Assembly: GCF_029962835.1 (NCBI RefSeq)
Contig: NC_080588.1
Coordinates: forward strand, 62,210,001-62,274,000
Reading direction: 5' to 3'
Origin: Magnolia sinica
Lineage: Eukaryota > Streptophyta > Magnoliopsida > Magnoliales > Magnoliaceae
DNA: 64,000 nt
Part shown: positions 11,064-23,530 of the stretch, in pieces
Layout of the letters: every line of letters starts with the position of its first letter
Position numbering within the stretch: the stretch's first letter is position 1
Program-made: the position numbers and the translations under genes
The notes under the pieces: generated by a model
Database searches by the model: none
What the model saw: only the letters and a program-made list of their open reading frames with translations
What the model was told of the DNA's origin: nothing

Positions 11064-13119
11064 TAGGGGTGTACATTGAGTCGAACTGAGTCAAGCAGGG
11101 CCTTAATTAGATTCAGCTCGGCCACTACCTGACCTCAGCTCGAACTCGGCTTAGCTTGGTCCTCGAGCCTGAGTGGCTAGCTCAGCTTGGTTCAGTCAGC
11201 AGCTCGGGCCAGTTTGAGCCGAATTTGAGCCAAGATCAAGCTGGGTTCACCTGTGTAGCATTTTCACAAACACCTGGACTACACCTTCAAAATCCCATTG
11301 TAATATGTAAAACAACAGCAATATTTTTACAAGTATTTTATCAAACGCCTTCTAAGAAACATAAAAATTAAGAAAAAAAAGGTATTTGTTTCATATACAT
11401 ACCTTCCTTGCCACTAGCCACACTTTGTTAAGTCATTTCATCAAACACTTGGTGAGCAACATTAATATCAAAGTAACCGAGTCACCGAACTAGTTCGATT
11501 CGAGTTTGATTCGAGCTTGGTTCAATTCGAGTCGAGTTGAGCTGTGGTCAGCAACTCGACTCGGCTCAAACATAGTGATTGCTTGTCTCCAAGTGTAGAA
11601 GTTCATAAGTAGTGTTATCCCGTGAATATAGGATCGATCCCATGGGGAAATAGTTTAAGAGTGACAAATCAAATGCATAACTAACAAAGGGAAACTGACC
11701 TATAAGAATTCTAATTAATGGATGCAATGATTTTGAGGGTTTTATTTTTAAATGAAATTTAATTTAATTAAAAACAACACTCAAGCTTGAAAGTTCCACA
11801 CGTAGATTAATAAGCCATAAATTATGACGATTTTAATAACACAATTAGGATCTGAGTACTATAGTCGGCCTAATTGGAAAATAAAACAGTTTAAATCTTT
11901 TTTAATAAATGACATGAAAGGTTAGAGAATCATGGATTTGCACTATTAACATATATTCTCAAGCGTCAGCAATTGTAAGCATTTAATATCCATAAGATAA
12001 TGAATCAAACAATGTAACAGGTTGAAAATATCTCCCATCTAGAAAATCTAATGATCTAGGTTAAGCCTATTCATCAATATGGATCTCACATGATAGAAAC
12101 ATATGGATTTCACATGAGGATAAAAAACTTAAATTTAGATAATTGATAACATGCATACATAATTCATCTCATCATTAAAAACAAATCAATCAATTATAAC
12201 TTATGAATCATTAAACCCATGTGTTTCCCTTCTAGCTTGGGCTAGAGAGAGCTAGAAAGACATAATTAAAATAAAAAAATAAAAAGCAAGTACATAAACA
12301 AATAAAGATCTAAAAAAAAGCTTGTAAAGAAAAACAAAAATTAAAAGTATGAAACTTTAAACTTTTCTAAAAAACCTAGAAAGCCCTCCAAAAACCCTAG
12401 AGCTGCTTAAAAAAACCTTAGGTATGCTTTAGAAGTCCGTAAGAAACCTCTATTTATAGCCTAGCTCAGTTACTTTCACAAAACCGACTCTATTTACGCA
12501 ATCCGCGTAGACACCACGTTACACTTTGCGCGATTTCAGTGGCACTGGAATTTGCTTCGATGGCACTGAAATCTGCGTTTTATCGCAACAGAAATTATAT
12601 ATGTAGAGTACTTAGGCAGCAAAATTTGCTACCAAACTTGCTATCGAAATTGATTTCGGTGGTACCGAATTAAGCTGTTTTTTTACTGGACTGTTTTGTG
12701 CACTTTAGGTGGCACTGAAATTGGCTTAAGTGGCACCGAAATGTCTTGTTTTTCTGCTGTTTAACTTGTGCTTTTGCCAATTTTTTTCCATCATTTGTAC
12801 TTGGTTTCCGTGGATCTTTGGCGTGAGAATTCTCTATTCTTGGTCTCCTAAGATCACTCCTTTGCCTTGATAATTCTTGAGCACTAAATCCATGCTTTTA
12901 GCATTGTTTTCAATCCAAACTCTCATATTCACCTTGCAACATAAACATGCATAAAACATAACATTAAGTAGTATCATGTTCATAAAACTAAGATATAAAC
13001 GAGGGAAAATATATGCAGTATTTGAGTCTCAACACTTAACTTCGAACCGAGTTGAATCGAGCTTTTTCGAGTCAAGTCGAGCGAGCTAACCGAGCAAGCT
13101 TGGTTCATGTACACCCCTA
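11064..13119. mobile_element. hAT-type MITE copy 2, split by an LTR insertion
   Basis: Exact 8-bp duplication GGAGTGTT at 11056-11063 and 13120-13127, and matching termini TAGGGGTGTACAT / ATGTACACCCCTA. Subtracting the LTR at 11576-13034 leaves about 590 bp, the same length as its siblings. Confidence 0.9.
11576..13034 (-). mobile_element. 1.46-kb LTR (apparently solo) inside hAT MITE copy 2
   Basis: Insert bounded by TGATTGCTTG and GTCTCAACA; read on the minus strand it begins TGTTGAGACTCAAATACTG. Flanks CATAG and CTTAA are each one change from CTTAG, the sequence found at the same place in the sibling MITE (near 14357), so they are best read as a decayed 5-bp duplication. The first part (GGATCGATCCCATGGGGAAA) and the TGGCACTGAAAT-like repeats at 12538-12750 are non-coding. 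No gag or pol is seen. Confidence 0.72.
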
Positions 13120-13127
13120 GGAGTGTT

Positions 13128-13797
13128 CAAGGACTTTAACTGCTCAAGCTTTTAGAGTAAGTAGTTATTTGACAGTTACACTTAGGTGGTCTAGCAAAAT
13201 ACCCTTCTATTTTCTCTATTAAAGCTAGGCTTAGAGAAGAATGATTCTCCAATCATTCTTTGGTACAAAAATAATTCATACAACGACTACGGAATCCCAC
13301 ACCTTAAACAATGTCTGACCCTATGGTGGTTATTAGGTTACAGATAATAACAGTAAAATGGGATTTTTTATCATGAGAAAGAAAAATGAAAAAAAATGGA
13401 AGAAAAATAAAAATTTACTAAAATGAAAGAAAAATGAAAAAACAACATTTTGTAGAGTCCTTGCACTTATTTTTTGAAATATCTTCCATATCAGATGCTA
13501 CCAAATATGTAGCATGGTGTCCAATTGGGACCACTTGACTGGTCAATCTTGCGGTATATGAATTCGGATACGGTTCGTCGATGGGGGACCAAACAAACTA
13601 ATGCTTTGGATCATTGAACCACAGGTCCACTTGTACAAACTGGAAACATGAAATACTATGTGTATCTATCAACCCCAAATCAATCACATTGACTCGTGAT
13701 TAGAGAGGGTTTAAAAAATCGGGATTTTACCTTAGAATTCCTCATGAAGAATTTACAAAAAACAATTGTCCCAGCCTTTGATAAACACAAGAACATA
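13128..13797. other. Unassigned intergenic DNA
   Basis: No gene. A-rich stretch with repeated GAAAAATGAAAAAA words at 13375-13445. Confidence 0.3.
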
Positions 13798-13805
13798 CTT
13801 TTCAG

Positions 13806-14442
13806 TAGAGGTGTACACGAGTTAAACCAAGTCGAGCTTGGCACAGCTTGATTCGGTTCAGCCACTAGCTGACCCCAGCTCGAACTTGGCTCGGCTCGGC
13901 TCGGTCTTCGAGCCCGACTGGCCAGCTCAACTCGGTTCGGTCAGCAGCTCGGGCCAGTTCGAGCCGAGTTCAAGCCGAGATCGAGCTGAGTTCATCGGTT
14001 TAGCATTTTCACAAACACATGGATTGCACCTTCAAATTCTCACTGTATATAAAACAACAACAGTAGTTTTATAGGTATTTCATCAAACACCTTGTAGGCA
14101 ACATCAAAATCAAGAAAAAATGGTATTTGTTTCATATACGTACCTTCCTTGCCACCAACTGACATTTCATTAAGTCATTTCATCAAACACTTGGTGAGCA
14201 ACATCAATATCAAAGTAACTGAGTCACCGAACTGGTTCAATCCGAGTTCAATTCGAGTTGGGGTTTGATCCGAGTCGAGTCGAGTCCAGCTCAGGGGAGC
14301 TCGAACTTGGTTTGAAATTTTTTCGAGCTAAAATAATCAGCTCGACTCAGCTCGAACTTAGTTTCGAACCGAGTCGAATCGAGATTTTTTCGAGTCGAGT
14401 CGAGCAAGCTAACCAAGCTTACTCGGTTCGTCTGCAACCTTA
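13806..14442. mobile_element. hAT-type MITE copy 3
   Basis: Starts TAGAGGTGTACACGAGTTAA. Flanks CTTTTCAG (13798-13805) and CTTTTCAA (14443-14450) match at 7 of 8. Same internal layout as copy 1. Confidence 0.82.
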
Positions 14443-15268
14443 CTTTTCAAGAGCTGAAATGGCGAATCATCCTCATCTATACTTTTTTTTTTCTTTCTTT
14501 GTTTTTTTTAAAAAATAATTTTATTAAATCCATTGGTCCAACGGTGGGCCCGGGGTTGTCTTCAGCCTAGATTTTGAACTGTTTTGTTTGGGCCTGACAG
14601 GTTGGGCCTATTCAAAATGTCAATTTTCGGGGTCCAAGCCCTGGCCCATTGACAGCCCTACCATTGGAATAGTGCATTATGGGTCCATGTTCTATGTGTG
14701 TGACATACAAACCAGTCATACTTAAAACTAAAAATCATTAAGTCATTTCATCAAATACTTGGTGAGCAACATCAATATCAAAGTAACCAAGTCATCGAAC
14801 TGGCTCAATCCGTGTTCAATTCGAGTTGGGGTTTGATCTGAGTCGAGCCCAGGGGAGCTCGAACTCGGTTTGAAATTTTTTCGAGCTAAAATAATCAGCT
14901 CAACTCGGCTCAAACTCAGTTTCAAACCGAGTCGTATTGAGCTTTTTTCTAGTCGAGTCGAGCAAGCTAACCGAGTCGGTTTGTCTACAGCCCTACTTTT
15001 CAGGAGCTGAAATGGCCAATCATCCTCATCTACACTTATTTTATTTTATTTTATTAAATCCATTGGTCGAACAGTGTCTCCGGGATTGTCTTCAGCCTAG
15101 ATTTTGAACTGTTTTGTTTGGGCCTGATAGGCTGGGCCTATTCAAAATGTCAATTTTGCCGGGTCCGAACCCTGGCCCATTGACAGCCCTACCATTGGAA
15201 TAGTGCATTATGGGTCCACATGCTATGTGTGTGACATACAAATTACCAATCATACTAAAACTAAAAAT
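14168..15268 (+). repeat. 568-bp direct tandem duplication
   Basis: Unit 1 (14168-14735) and unit 2 (14736-15268) both start CATTAAGTCATTTCATCAAA and run through the 3' half of the hAT MITE into about 290 bp of flank. The flank includes GTCTTCAGCCTAGATTTTGA and CCCATTGACAGCCCTACC. Differences are scattered substitutions and short indels. Confidence 0.85.
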
Positions 15269-15270
15269 CA

Positions 15271-15621
15271 CGTGGATCCAAAATCATGTGGGTTGGACAT
15301 AAATGTATAGTTTTTCTCGATGATGTAATTGTTATTTATGGTTGTGACTCACTAATGATTGGATCACCTTAATTTTTTATTTATACCATCATCATAATGG
15401 GCCACAATCCTCAATTTATACAAACAACTGGTGGACCCTACAATCCTCAACTCCTCCACTCTTTAAAAGAAAAGTTGGATGAGGAAACTTTCGTCATTTC
15501 AACTTCTAGAAAGCATGTTCCAATAATTTCAAGCATCCAGGCACCTTTTAGTAAAGCCATTATTTTTTAGGAATTCCACGGTAAACATTCCTAACAAAAT
15601 TTATGAATTAAATGATCCTGT
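15271..15621. other. Unassigned intergenic DNA
   Basis: No gene or recognisable element. Confidence 0.3.
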
Positions 15622-15630
15622 ATTGAGGAT

Positions 15631-16163
15631 GGACGCGGTTTGGCTAGTGAAGCTGCCACCAGCCACGTGGCTAAGGATCGGTGCTATGTGGACCCCACCA
15701 TGAGGGATGTGTTTTATCCACGCCGTCCATCTATTTTGAAAGATAATTTTAGGGATTGATCCAAAAAATGAGGTAGAACTAAATATCAGGTGGACCACAC
15801 CATGGGAAAACAGTAGTGATTGAATTTAACCATTAAAACCCTCCTAGGGCCCACTGTAAAGGTTATTTGACATCTAACCTGTTGATTAGGTCATGCAGAC
15901 TTGGATGAAGGGACAAAATATATCAGCTTGATCCAAAACTTTCGTGGCCTCCAAGAAGTTTTTAATGGTGGGCGTTCAATCAACACTCTGCGGTCCACTT
16001 GAGATTTGAATCAACCTCGTTTTTGAGCTCATACCATAAATTAATCTAGAAGAATGGGTAGACGGAATGGATGAAACACATACATCATGGTGGAGCCCAC
16101 AGAGCACCGACCACAAGCCATTGCCTATTGGCTAGTGGGAGGGTCAGTAGCCAATCCGTTTCC
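15631..16163. mobile_element. GGACGCGG-family Mutator-like MITE with exact 9-bp duplication
   Basis: 533 bp from GGACGCGGTTTGGCTAGTGA to GTAGCCAATCCGTTTCC. ATTGAGGAT is duplicated exactly at 15622-15630 and 16164-16172. This is the cleanest support in the window for assigning the family to Mutator-like elements. Confidence 0.9.
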
Positions 16164-16172
16164 ATTGAGGAT

Positions 16173-18381
16173 ATGCATGCCATGTTCATTTCAAGTGCGT
16201 CTGAGGTCCCTGGTTTAATTATCCAGACCATTGATATGTTTGGCCATCATGGATTATTATGGGCCATTTCTTGAACATTTCCCAATTTGAAGAAGTACTT
16301 TTTTTTTTTGAAAGTTGAATATGGGCCGTTCCTTCAATTTCACAAAGTATCTATAGGTTTTGAGTGTCCTATCAAGGAAATATTAAGGGCATTGTCCATC
16401 CATGACGTACATCAACCTACCAATGGTCTAGATCACTGACACATGGCTCTTCTTATAAGAAGACAAAAGGCGCCTGTATGTTATGGAGAGTCACATGATT
16501 CGCCACTGCAAAACTGCCAAAAGGAAAGGGGCCTTCGATCCTTCACATCTTAGGCAACGAAACCAGGTAAGTTCCAAATAGGAGTAGAAGCTTCTTTGAA
16601 AAGTCTTTCCACGAGCATGGCCAAATGGGATTTTATTATTCTAGAAGATCGGCGCCTGTATTTAATTAACAGCCGCCTCAGTGACGTACGCGGGTCTTAT
16701 CGTTGAGAAGTGAGGAGGGCATGGAGAGACTGAAGAGGCAACTTGGAGACAGGAATCTTCTACACGTGTTAGACAACGTGTAAAGCTGTGGGCCCACACT
16801 GATGTGCGTGATATCGATCGGTCCAGCTGTGGTATCTCATGTTACGATCTGAACGAAAAAAAAATAAGAACAATCCAAAACTGAGTTGGGCAATATCAAT
16901 GAAAATAGGATGGTGATGTTCACTAAATAAGCCTTCTTAGAGCCCACCATGTTTGTTGAATGCCATTGTCCCATGAATCATGTGAGGTCCACCTAGATGA
17001 AGAGGCTCGCCGAAAGCATAAGGTCTTGGTAATCTAGAAGGAAGAAAATGACAAAAGAAGATAGTATATTGAAAAGAGAGAATAATTAGAAATTATTTTT
17101 GAAGGTTTGGATGGTAAATTACTTAAGCTACTTATGGGTTAAGGGTTGCGAGCTGCGGAAGCAAACATTCCCTAGTGGGGGTGGCTAACAGTGAAGTGTG
17201 AACTGACAGTGGGTGCACTAACAAGCTAACATTTTTTTTTTTTTAAAAATAAAGTGTTGCGAGCTGCTGAAGCAAACCTATGAATCACATAACGAAAGAT
17301 AAACACCATCAAAGTAACACATAAAATACATGATTTTATGTGAACTTTTTTTACGGAAAATAACTAAACATAAAGCGATGAATAATCCATTATGAAAATA
17401 AAAGTATAAGAGATAAATAAACTTTCTAATATAAAAACCCAAGTTTTATCCTCATAAAACCTTAGAAACGATTTATCTCTTCTTTATATCTTAATCCCGT
17501 ATTTTATATATATATATATATAAAATGTCACACTTGGAATAGGAAATGGATCGTGCAATTTCGCAAAACTGCATCTTTAATCTAAGCTTTGATTGATGGA
17601 CATCGATTGAATAATTTTCAATCAATCCAACATGCTCAAAAGTATTGTTCAGAAAGTTAGCATGAATTTTCTGAATTAACTCGATTGCTTGAACCTCTAA
17701 GGTTGATTGATTCAACTTGTCCAAAACTGTCCAGAGATCAATCTGTTTAGTCCAGAGTTCACTCAATTACTCAAGCAGCCTATTCGATTGATCAAAACTC
17801 CATGTTTCTGCACAGATTAAAGACATCCAAACAATATTAAGTAACTTCTCTTAATTTGCAATCATTAAGCTGAAGTAATTAATTAACTTAAAATACAAAA
17901 GCTACTTATAATTGATCATAAACCAAAGTTATTTATATCAAATAGGTTACTTATCTACTGTTGTAAGTAAAAAAAGTAATTTATTTAGTGGTATCCAAAA
18001 GGCCATTAAAAAGGAAGAGATACAAGAGAGAAATTTTACATGTGTTGTGCACATGAGAGGTAGCCTTTACATAGAAGAAGGCTCATTATTTCCTAATACT
18101 ACTAACATTAATTTTAATAAGAAAATTTACTAACTACAAATGTAACTAGACTTAACCAAAGCTAACTTAATTATTTCTTATCCTAAATATAGGTGGCTCA
18201 CACAAGTGACTTTACAGGTTTTAAGCATGATTTTATTATTATTATTTCTATGTGTGTTCCACATACACATTAATTATGGTGGGGCCCATGGAGCTCATGT
18301 GTTGCATGCACTGGTTGTAGATGATTCCAGTTTCAATTTGGGGCACACTTGCCATCACGGCACTTGTGCATTCATCATATC
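16173..18381. other. Unassigned AT-rich intergenic DNA
   Basis: No supported gene. Contains T/A runs, a duplicated TTGCGAGCTGC.GAAGCAAAC string near 17150 and 17260, and a short (TA)n at 17507-17522. A GGTGGGGCCCATGGAGC string near 18280 may be a MITE scrap. Confidence 0.3.
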
Positions 18382-19069
18382 TGATGTAGAAAGGGTCGGA
18401 CAGTTTCATGACCAAGATGGATCAGAAAAGGCCCAGTCGATAATAGAAGTGATCCAGACTGTCGGACTTTAGATCGGTTGTATCTCACAATCCAGAATGA
18501 ATTATCGGACGTAAAATGTATGATTTTGGGTTGCGCAAGCCAGATTTGTGAAATACCACCGGATCAACGGTTGTTTTCCTATTTTAATTCCATTTTTATT
18601 ATAAATAGTCAGTTTTAGTTTGATTATAACTCTTCATCCGTTGGGTTTTAGGAATTGTGTCCAGTGTTAAAAGTTCTTATAATAATTAGGAGAACAGCTT
18701 GGTGAAGCCAAATAAGACACTATTTTTGGCCAAAAAACTTGCATATTAGTAGACATCACGACCATCTATAAATGGTAAGTTTATTATTTATAGTAAGTTG
18801 CAAATTCTAGGAGTTTTAGTTGTAGTTTGATTCTGATTTCTCTCCCATCGCTTAGTATTCCCATTTAAACAGTTGTGAACTTGTTTATTTCATTGGTTAA
18901 TCAAATTACAAATTTTATAGAATTTATTTCTATTTTGCTTGCTTTTTTTTTTTTTTTTTTCATGGATTCGAGAAGTCTCTCTCTAAGGAGTCCGGAGAAG
19001 TTCCGTGGATTCGGAACAGTTATCTCCTTGAGGAAGACGTTGCTCGATCTCGCATCCTTCCCTGTGTCA
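18382..19069 (+). mobile_element. LTR of a retrotransposon family found three times here (copy A)
   Basis: Begins TGATGTAGAAAGGGTCGGAC and ends CTGTGTCA. A central CTATAAATGGTAAG-type TATA region and the preceding CACTATTTTTGGCC are shared with minus-strand copies near 47098-47755 and 53.1-53.77 kb. No matching second LTR is seen here. Confidence 0.66.
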
Positions 19070-19084
19070 ATATCAGGGCCATGG
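19070..19084 (+). other. Primer-binding-site-like sequence after LTR copy A
   Basis: ATATCAGGGCCATGG directly follows the LTR. It resembles the initiator-tRNA-Met primer site TGGTATCAGAGCC with three changes, and supports calling the preceding sequence a 5' LTR. The interior is lost after a few tens of bases. Confidence 0.5.
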
Positions 19085-20152
19085 TGAAAAAGTCAGCTTG
19101 TCTACTCGTTAAGTGGGCCATGGGTATATGAGAGAAAGATTGAACCAATACGTGGCAACGGATGAGTGGATCCTCCTATGAATACTAGCATCCTTTCAGT
19201 ATGACTTTTTTTTTTTTTCCAATTCTAGTGGGTCAGCGTCCTGTGATTTAAACGACTAGGATTAAGGTAGCATAGTAGCATGCATGACTATGAAAGGTCA
19301 TACACTCTAACCTCAACGGTTGCTGTTGGATGCTAGTTCATCACAAATTTTTATGTTAGGTTTTCTCATCCACTGTCCGCTATGTATGTTGTCAGATGTC
19401 TTCAATCTAATTTAGATGAAGGTTTGTTGGTGCCATCGAGAAAATTTTAAAATATTTCAATTGGTTGTTGTACAGTTTATGAGTTGCTACTCCATACCAT
19501 TGAAGGTCTCATCAATAATGCACACAAAACTACATAAGTGCATGATTTGTTTCTAATTCCGATTGTGATAGTGTGTGTGTGTGCGCGCACGCGTGTGTCG
19601 GGCGTAATCGGAATTATGACATTTTAAATAAATGTTAAGACATTTCTAAAGTGTTCCACATCAAAGCTAGGATTTTTAGAAAGAATTTAAGAGTTGTTTG
19701 GATCAGTAAGTACATCAATCTCTTATAATATTATTTTATAGTGGATTCATTGCCGCTAGTTTTTTCCCACGTGAGTTTTTTCACATAAAATTCATAGTTC
19801 TCTACGTGCTTTTGTCTCTATTTTATTTCTCTTTGTTTAATTGAATTCAGGTTTGCATTGACGATGTCCCCAGCAATATATGCACTAGGCCCATTGTGGA
19901 TGTAACATTATCTCAAACTCATGTGGTTGAAACAGTCTCAATCATATGGTTGATAGGTAATCTAAATAGCTAGTTCATCACAGTTTTAACAGTACTGAGA
20001 TTCATCACAGTTGAGCTTCTCCTCTTAGATTACTTAATTACCCTTTGATTTTTACAAAAACCCCAGTGATTTTAACAATTCAAAAAGCTAATTGCATGGG
20101 AACTTTTGCCCCTGCAACCTTGTATTCTCCTCTGGTTCTGTAGAGTAGAGAT
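19085..20152. other. Unassigned intergenic DNA
   Basis: No supported gene. Contains a TG/CG alternating microsatellite at 19570-19600 and a T run near 19207. Confidence 0.3.
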
Positions 20153-20307
20153 GGACACAAATAGACGGGGTTTCTCTGGCACTTTATCATATCATCCAAA
20201 GGTCCAGAGCATCGCAGTGGATCATACTCATGCATACATAAAGAGTCAAATGATCGACCTGCTTACACGTGTCAAGAAAAAGAAGTACGTGTGAGTATGA
20301 TCCGGTG

Positions 20308-20799
20308 AGAAGCCGATTGCATCCTGCCCCTCCTGGACGGTTGGCGGAGCTCTTTGGGGCCCACAGTGATTTATAGGTTTTATCCACGTCGTCCATCCAT
20401 TTTAAAAAATCATTTTAGGCTATGAACCTGAAAATCAGGCAGATCCCAAGGCTCAACTGGACCACCCAGTAGAGATTGAACGCCTACCATTAAAAACTTC
20501 TTGGGATCCACGGAAGTTTCGGATCAAGCTGATATTTGTGTTTTTCCTTCATCTAGGTCTATATGACCTTCGGAACAGGTTGGATGGAAAATAAAGATCA
20601 TTTTGGTCCCTGGGAAGGTTTCAATGGTGCATGTTATTATCACCGCTGCTTACTGTGGTGTGGTCCACTTGAGGATTGGATCTGACTCATTTTTGGGCTC
20701 ATGCACTAAAATGATCTGGAAAAATAGATGGACAGCATGGATAAAAATCATACTTCACTGTGGGCCCCACAGCCACTAGGCAGGACGGAATCCGCTTCC
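20308..20799. mobile_element. Foldback MITE in unit 1
   Basis: Termini GAAGCCGATTGCATCCTG against CAGGACGGAATCCGCTTCC, with GGGGCCCACAGTGATTTATA and CACTGTGGGCCCCACAG as subterminal inverted repeats. No target duplication was recognised. Confidence 0.72.
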
Positions 20800-21382
20800 A
20801 CTGTACCCCCTCACGGTAGAGCTATAAAGGTTGCAATGATAAAAGAGGAGTCACGGCGATGGATGGAAATGGGCCTGGCGGTCCGGGCCACAAGAGGTCC
20901 AGCCGTGTAGGCCCAGGTTTTGGACTGGCCTGGGCTTGGCTTGGGCTTGTAACTAAGCCCAATGTCCAGGCTAGGCTAGGCCTAGGTTAAGGATGGATGG
21001 GCCAGTCAAGATTGTTGGCCTGGTCCAATGATCTTAGGCCATCCTTGTACAAAGGGATGGATGGCTTAACATACATTAGCTTAGCAAGGGGCTCAAAGGT
21101 AGTTTTGGATAATTCGTGTTAGATTTAGTGTCATTTTAATAAAATATAAATAATAAATTTTCTTGATGGTAATAGCAGCTGAATTTGGTCAGAATCCGAA
21201 ACATCATGAATAATTAAAAAAGAATAAGTCTAACTAGCTACTATCATAAGGCGTATGATATCTATTTCATTTATGTCACAAAGTCAACTACTTACTTTGA
21301 CAGCCCCATGGCCAATAAAAATTAATGGCAAAAAATGGTCAAGCTAGCAATGAATTCAACCAATGTTCTATAACATTATACA

Positions 21383-21385
<3 letters not shown>

Positions 21386-21463
<78 letters not shown>
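21386..21463. repeat. (TA)n microsatellite, unit 1
   Basis: About 78 bp of uninterrupted TA. The Tyr/Ile-alternating reading frame here is an artefact. Confidence 0.97.
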
Positions 21464-21466
<3 letters not shown>

Positions 21467-23115
21467 CTAATTCAATACTTAGGTGTGCCAACCAAAAAAA
21501 TTATATGACAACAATGTTAAGTTGTCCAATCTCTACTGGCACAACGTATGTTGGAGCAAGAAAAAAATGGACACAATTGTCTACATGTGGCAATATATAG
21601 AGCACGTAGTGTATTGAAGACGTGTGCACGACCATGACAGGCAATCTATACACATGGTGACATATGATATGCCGTGACTGTTTATGAGTCTAGATGGATA
21701 TTTACACGTCAGCAAATATGGGAGGTAGCTATGTAGATCTTTCTTTAGTTCCCTCCTAGAAATTTTATAAATAAGAGAAACATCAAAGAATTCTGGACCC
21801 TTGCCAATCCAAGGCAACACAACTTTATAGCACAACGTTATTTATTCTAGTTTAATTTATCCAATCCATCTACACTATTTTACTCAACGGACTTTAGTTT
21901 ATTTTTAGTATAATCCAATCCATCTACAATATAATTATGCTAGATTGACTTTAGTTTAGTTTTAGAGTAATCCTGTTCGCCGATACTACTACATTGGACT
22001 GACATTTAGTGTAATTTCTTTCTACTAGACCCTAGTCACTAGACCAAGGATGACAATATCTTTAAGACTTTGCCGCCTACGTTATGATCGCTAGGTCACC
22101 AAGGTGTGCTTTTTTTTAAAAAATAAAAATAAAATTTGTAAGTGTTTATCCTTGATAATGTTTATAATTATAAAATAAAAAATAAAATAATAATTAAAAA
22201 AAAACTCTTGTACTGCATTGTTATTGATCAACTGCTGCTATCACAATGGAGAAAGTTTTTTTAGTTAAATAACGGAAAAAAAGAAGAAGAAGAAGAAGAA
22301 AAGAACTCATTAGAAGTAAGAATCCCCCATTCACAAATTGCCTGATTTCTATTATATATGGTTAAATAGTTCTCGATCCCTCAATCTATCAATCACTTGA
22401 GGTCAAAGGTGTTTAGTTCCGCATCAGGCTTTGGTACACTTGGAACAGCTCACCTGTATCACAAAATTGAAATTTAAGACAAACACGATGTTTCGGAGCT
22501 ATAATTGACCGATGTGATTACCCTAAACAGTTCTTCAATTGCACTATTTTAAACCCTCCATCATTTCACTTCTTAATTATAGGGCCAGCCCCGACCCACT
22601 CTGCAGGGCTAGGATCAAAGCCAAGGGCCTTTTAGCGTGCATAGGGCCAGGTCTTTGGGGATTAAGGCTGAGTTAGGGCTAAACTTTTTGCCTGGTGTCG
22701 CCAAGCCCATTGCCAAAGCTAATTACATGCATGCTCTTCATAAGGATGTGCGGTTCATTGTTTGACTGTCCAAACCAATGTTTTATTGTATCTCACAGAC
22801 TAGTTATAATGTGTGGGCATGCTCCAAAACCCTCCGGATTAGAAGATCTTAATTAGCCACCAATCTTTCTTTTTTTTTTTTTCTTTTTTTCTTTTTCTTT
22901 TTTCCAGTGGAATATATGGCCGTTGCTATCTTTCCTTTATGGACCCTTTGATTGAAAGGTCGTAATGTCCTGTCGGTGAGATTCTTTAGGCATACATGGT
23001 AATGCACAACAGTCCAATGGTCAGGATCGCTGAAACATGGGGCCTTGCTTGTCAAAACCGGATACGTAAATATACTAATGCAAAAACGAATAACGCGGGG
23101 CGTTTGGTGAATGCC

Positions 23116-23375
23116 TGTTGAGGATCAAATATTGTATATTAGACCCCAATTATTACCTGGATTTACGAACATAACACCGCTTAACGATTTATTTTAATCG
23201 TGTTTGTGATGTAAGGTGAATCTAGGAGCGTGGACTGGAAAAGATGCTAAAAGTATGGATTTAATGCTCAGGCATCACCAAGGCATTGGACGGTGCTCCA
23301 TGGGACCAAGATCGATGATTTACACACCAGAGATCAGAGAAATTCCAGCCACTCATCTTAAACAGGCCTAAAAGA
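23116..23375 (+). mobile_element. Truncated LTR between the duplicated units
   Basis: Starts TGTTGAGGATCAAATATTGT exactly where unit 1 ends. It aligns with the minus-strand start of the LTR at 11576-13034 (shared AAGGTGAAT, GATGCTAAAAG, ATGGATTTA, TGCTCA). Only about 260 bp of the 1.46-kb LTR is present. Confidence 0.7.
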
Positions 23376-23530
23376 GGACACAAATAGACGGGGTTTCTCT
23401 GGCCCTTTATCATATCATCCAAAGGTCCAGAGCATCGCAGTGGATCATACTCATGCATACATAAAGAGTCAAATGATCGACCTGCTTACACGTGTCAAGA
23501 AAAAGAAGTACGTGTGAGTATGATCAGGTG

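Larger units (their letters stand above)
20153..23115 (+). repeat. Large direct duplication, unit 1 (2.96 kb)
   Basis: From GGACACAAATAGACGGGG to GTTTGGTGAATGCC; repeated at 23376-26240 at an offset of 3223 bp. Contains a foldback MITE, a GGCCTGGGC-rich tract at 20860-21060, a long (TA)n, a short (AAG)n near 22275-22305 and no protein gene. Confidence 0.95.

Noticed and set aside
21325-21600. 91-aa frame with a long Tyr/Ile repeat
   Set aside because: It is the translation of a (TA)n microsatellite; the same applies to the frames at 24554-24772 and 39837-40052.
23116-23375. The 20-26-kb duplication read as a retrotransposon with 2.9-kb LTRs
   Set aside because: The units lack TG...CA ends, the 260-bp spacer is itself an LTR fragment with no primer-binding site or PPT, and the units contain a MITE; a segmental duplication fits better.
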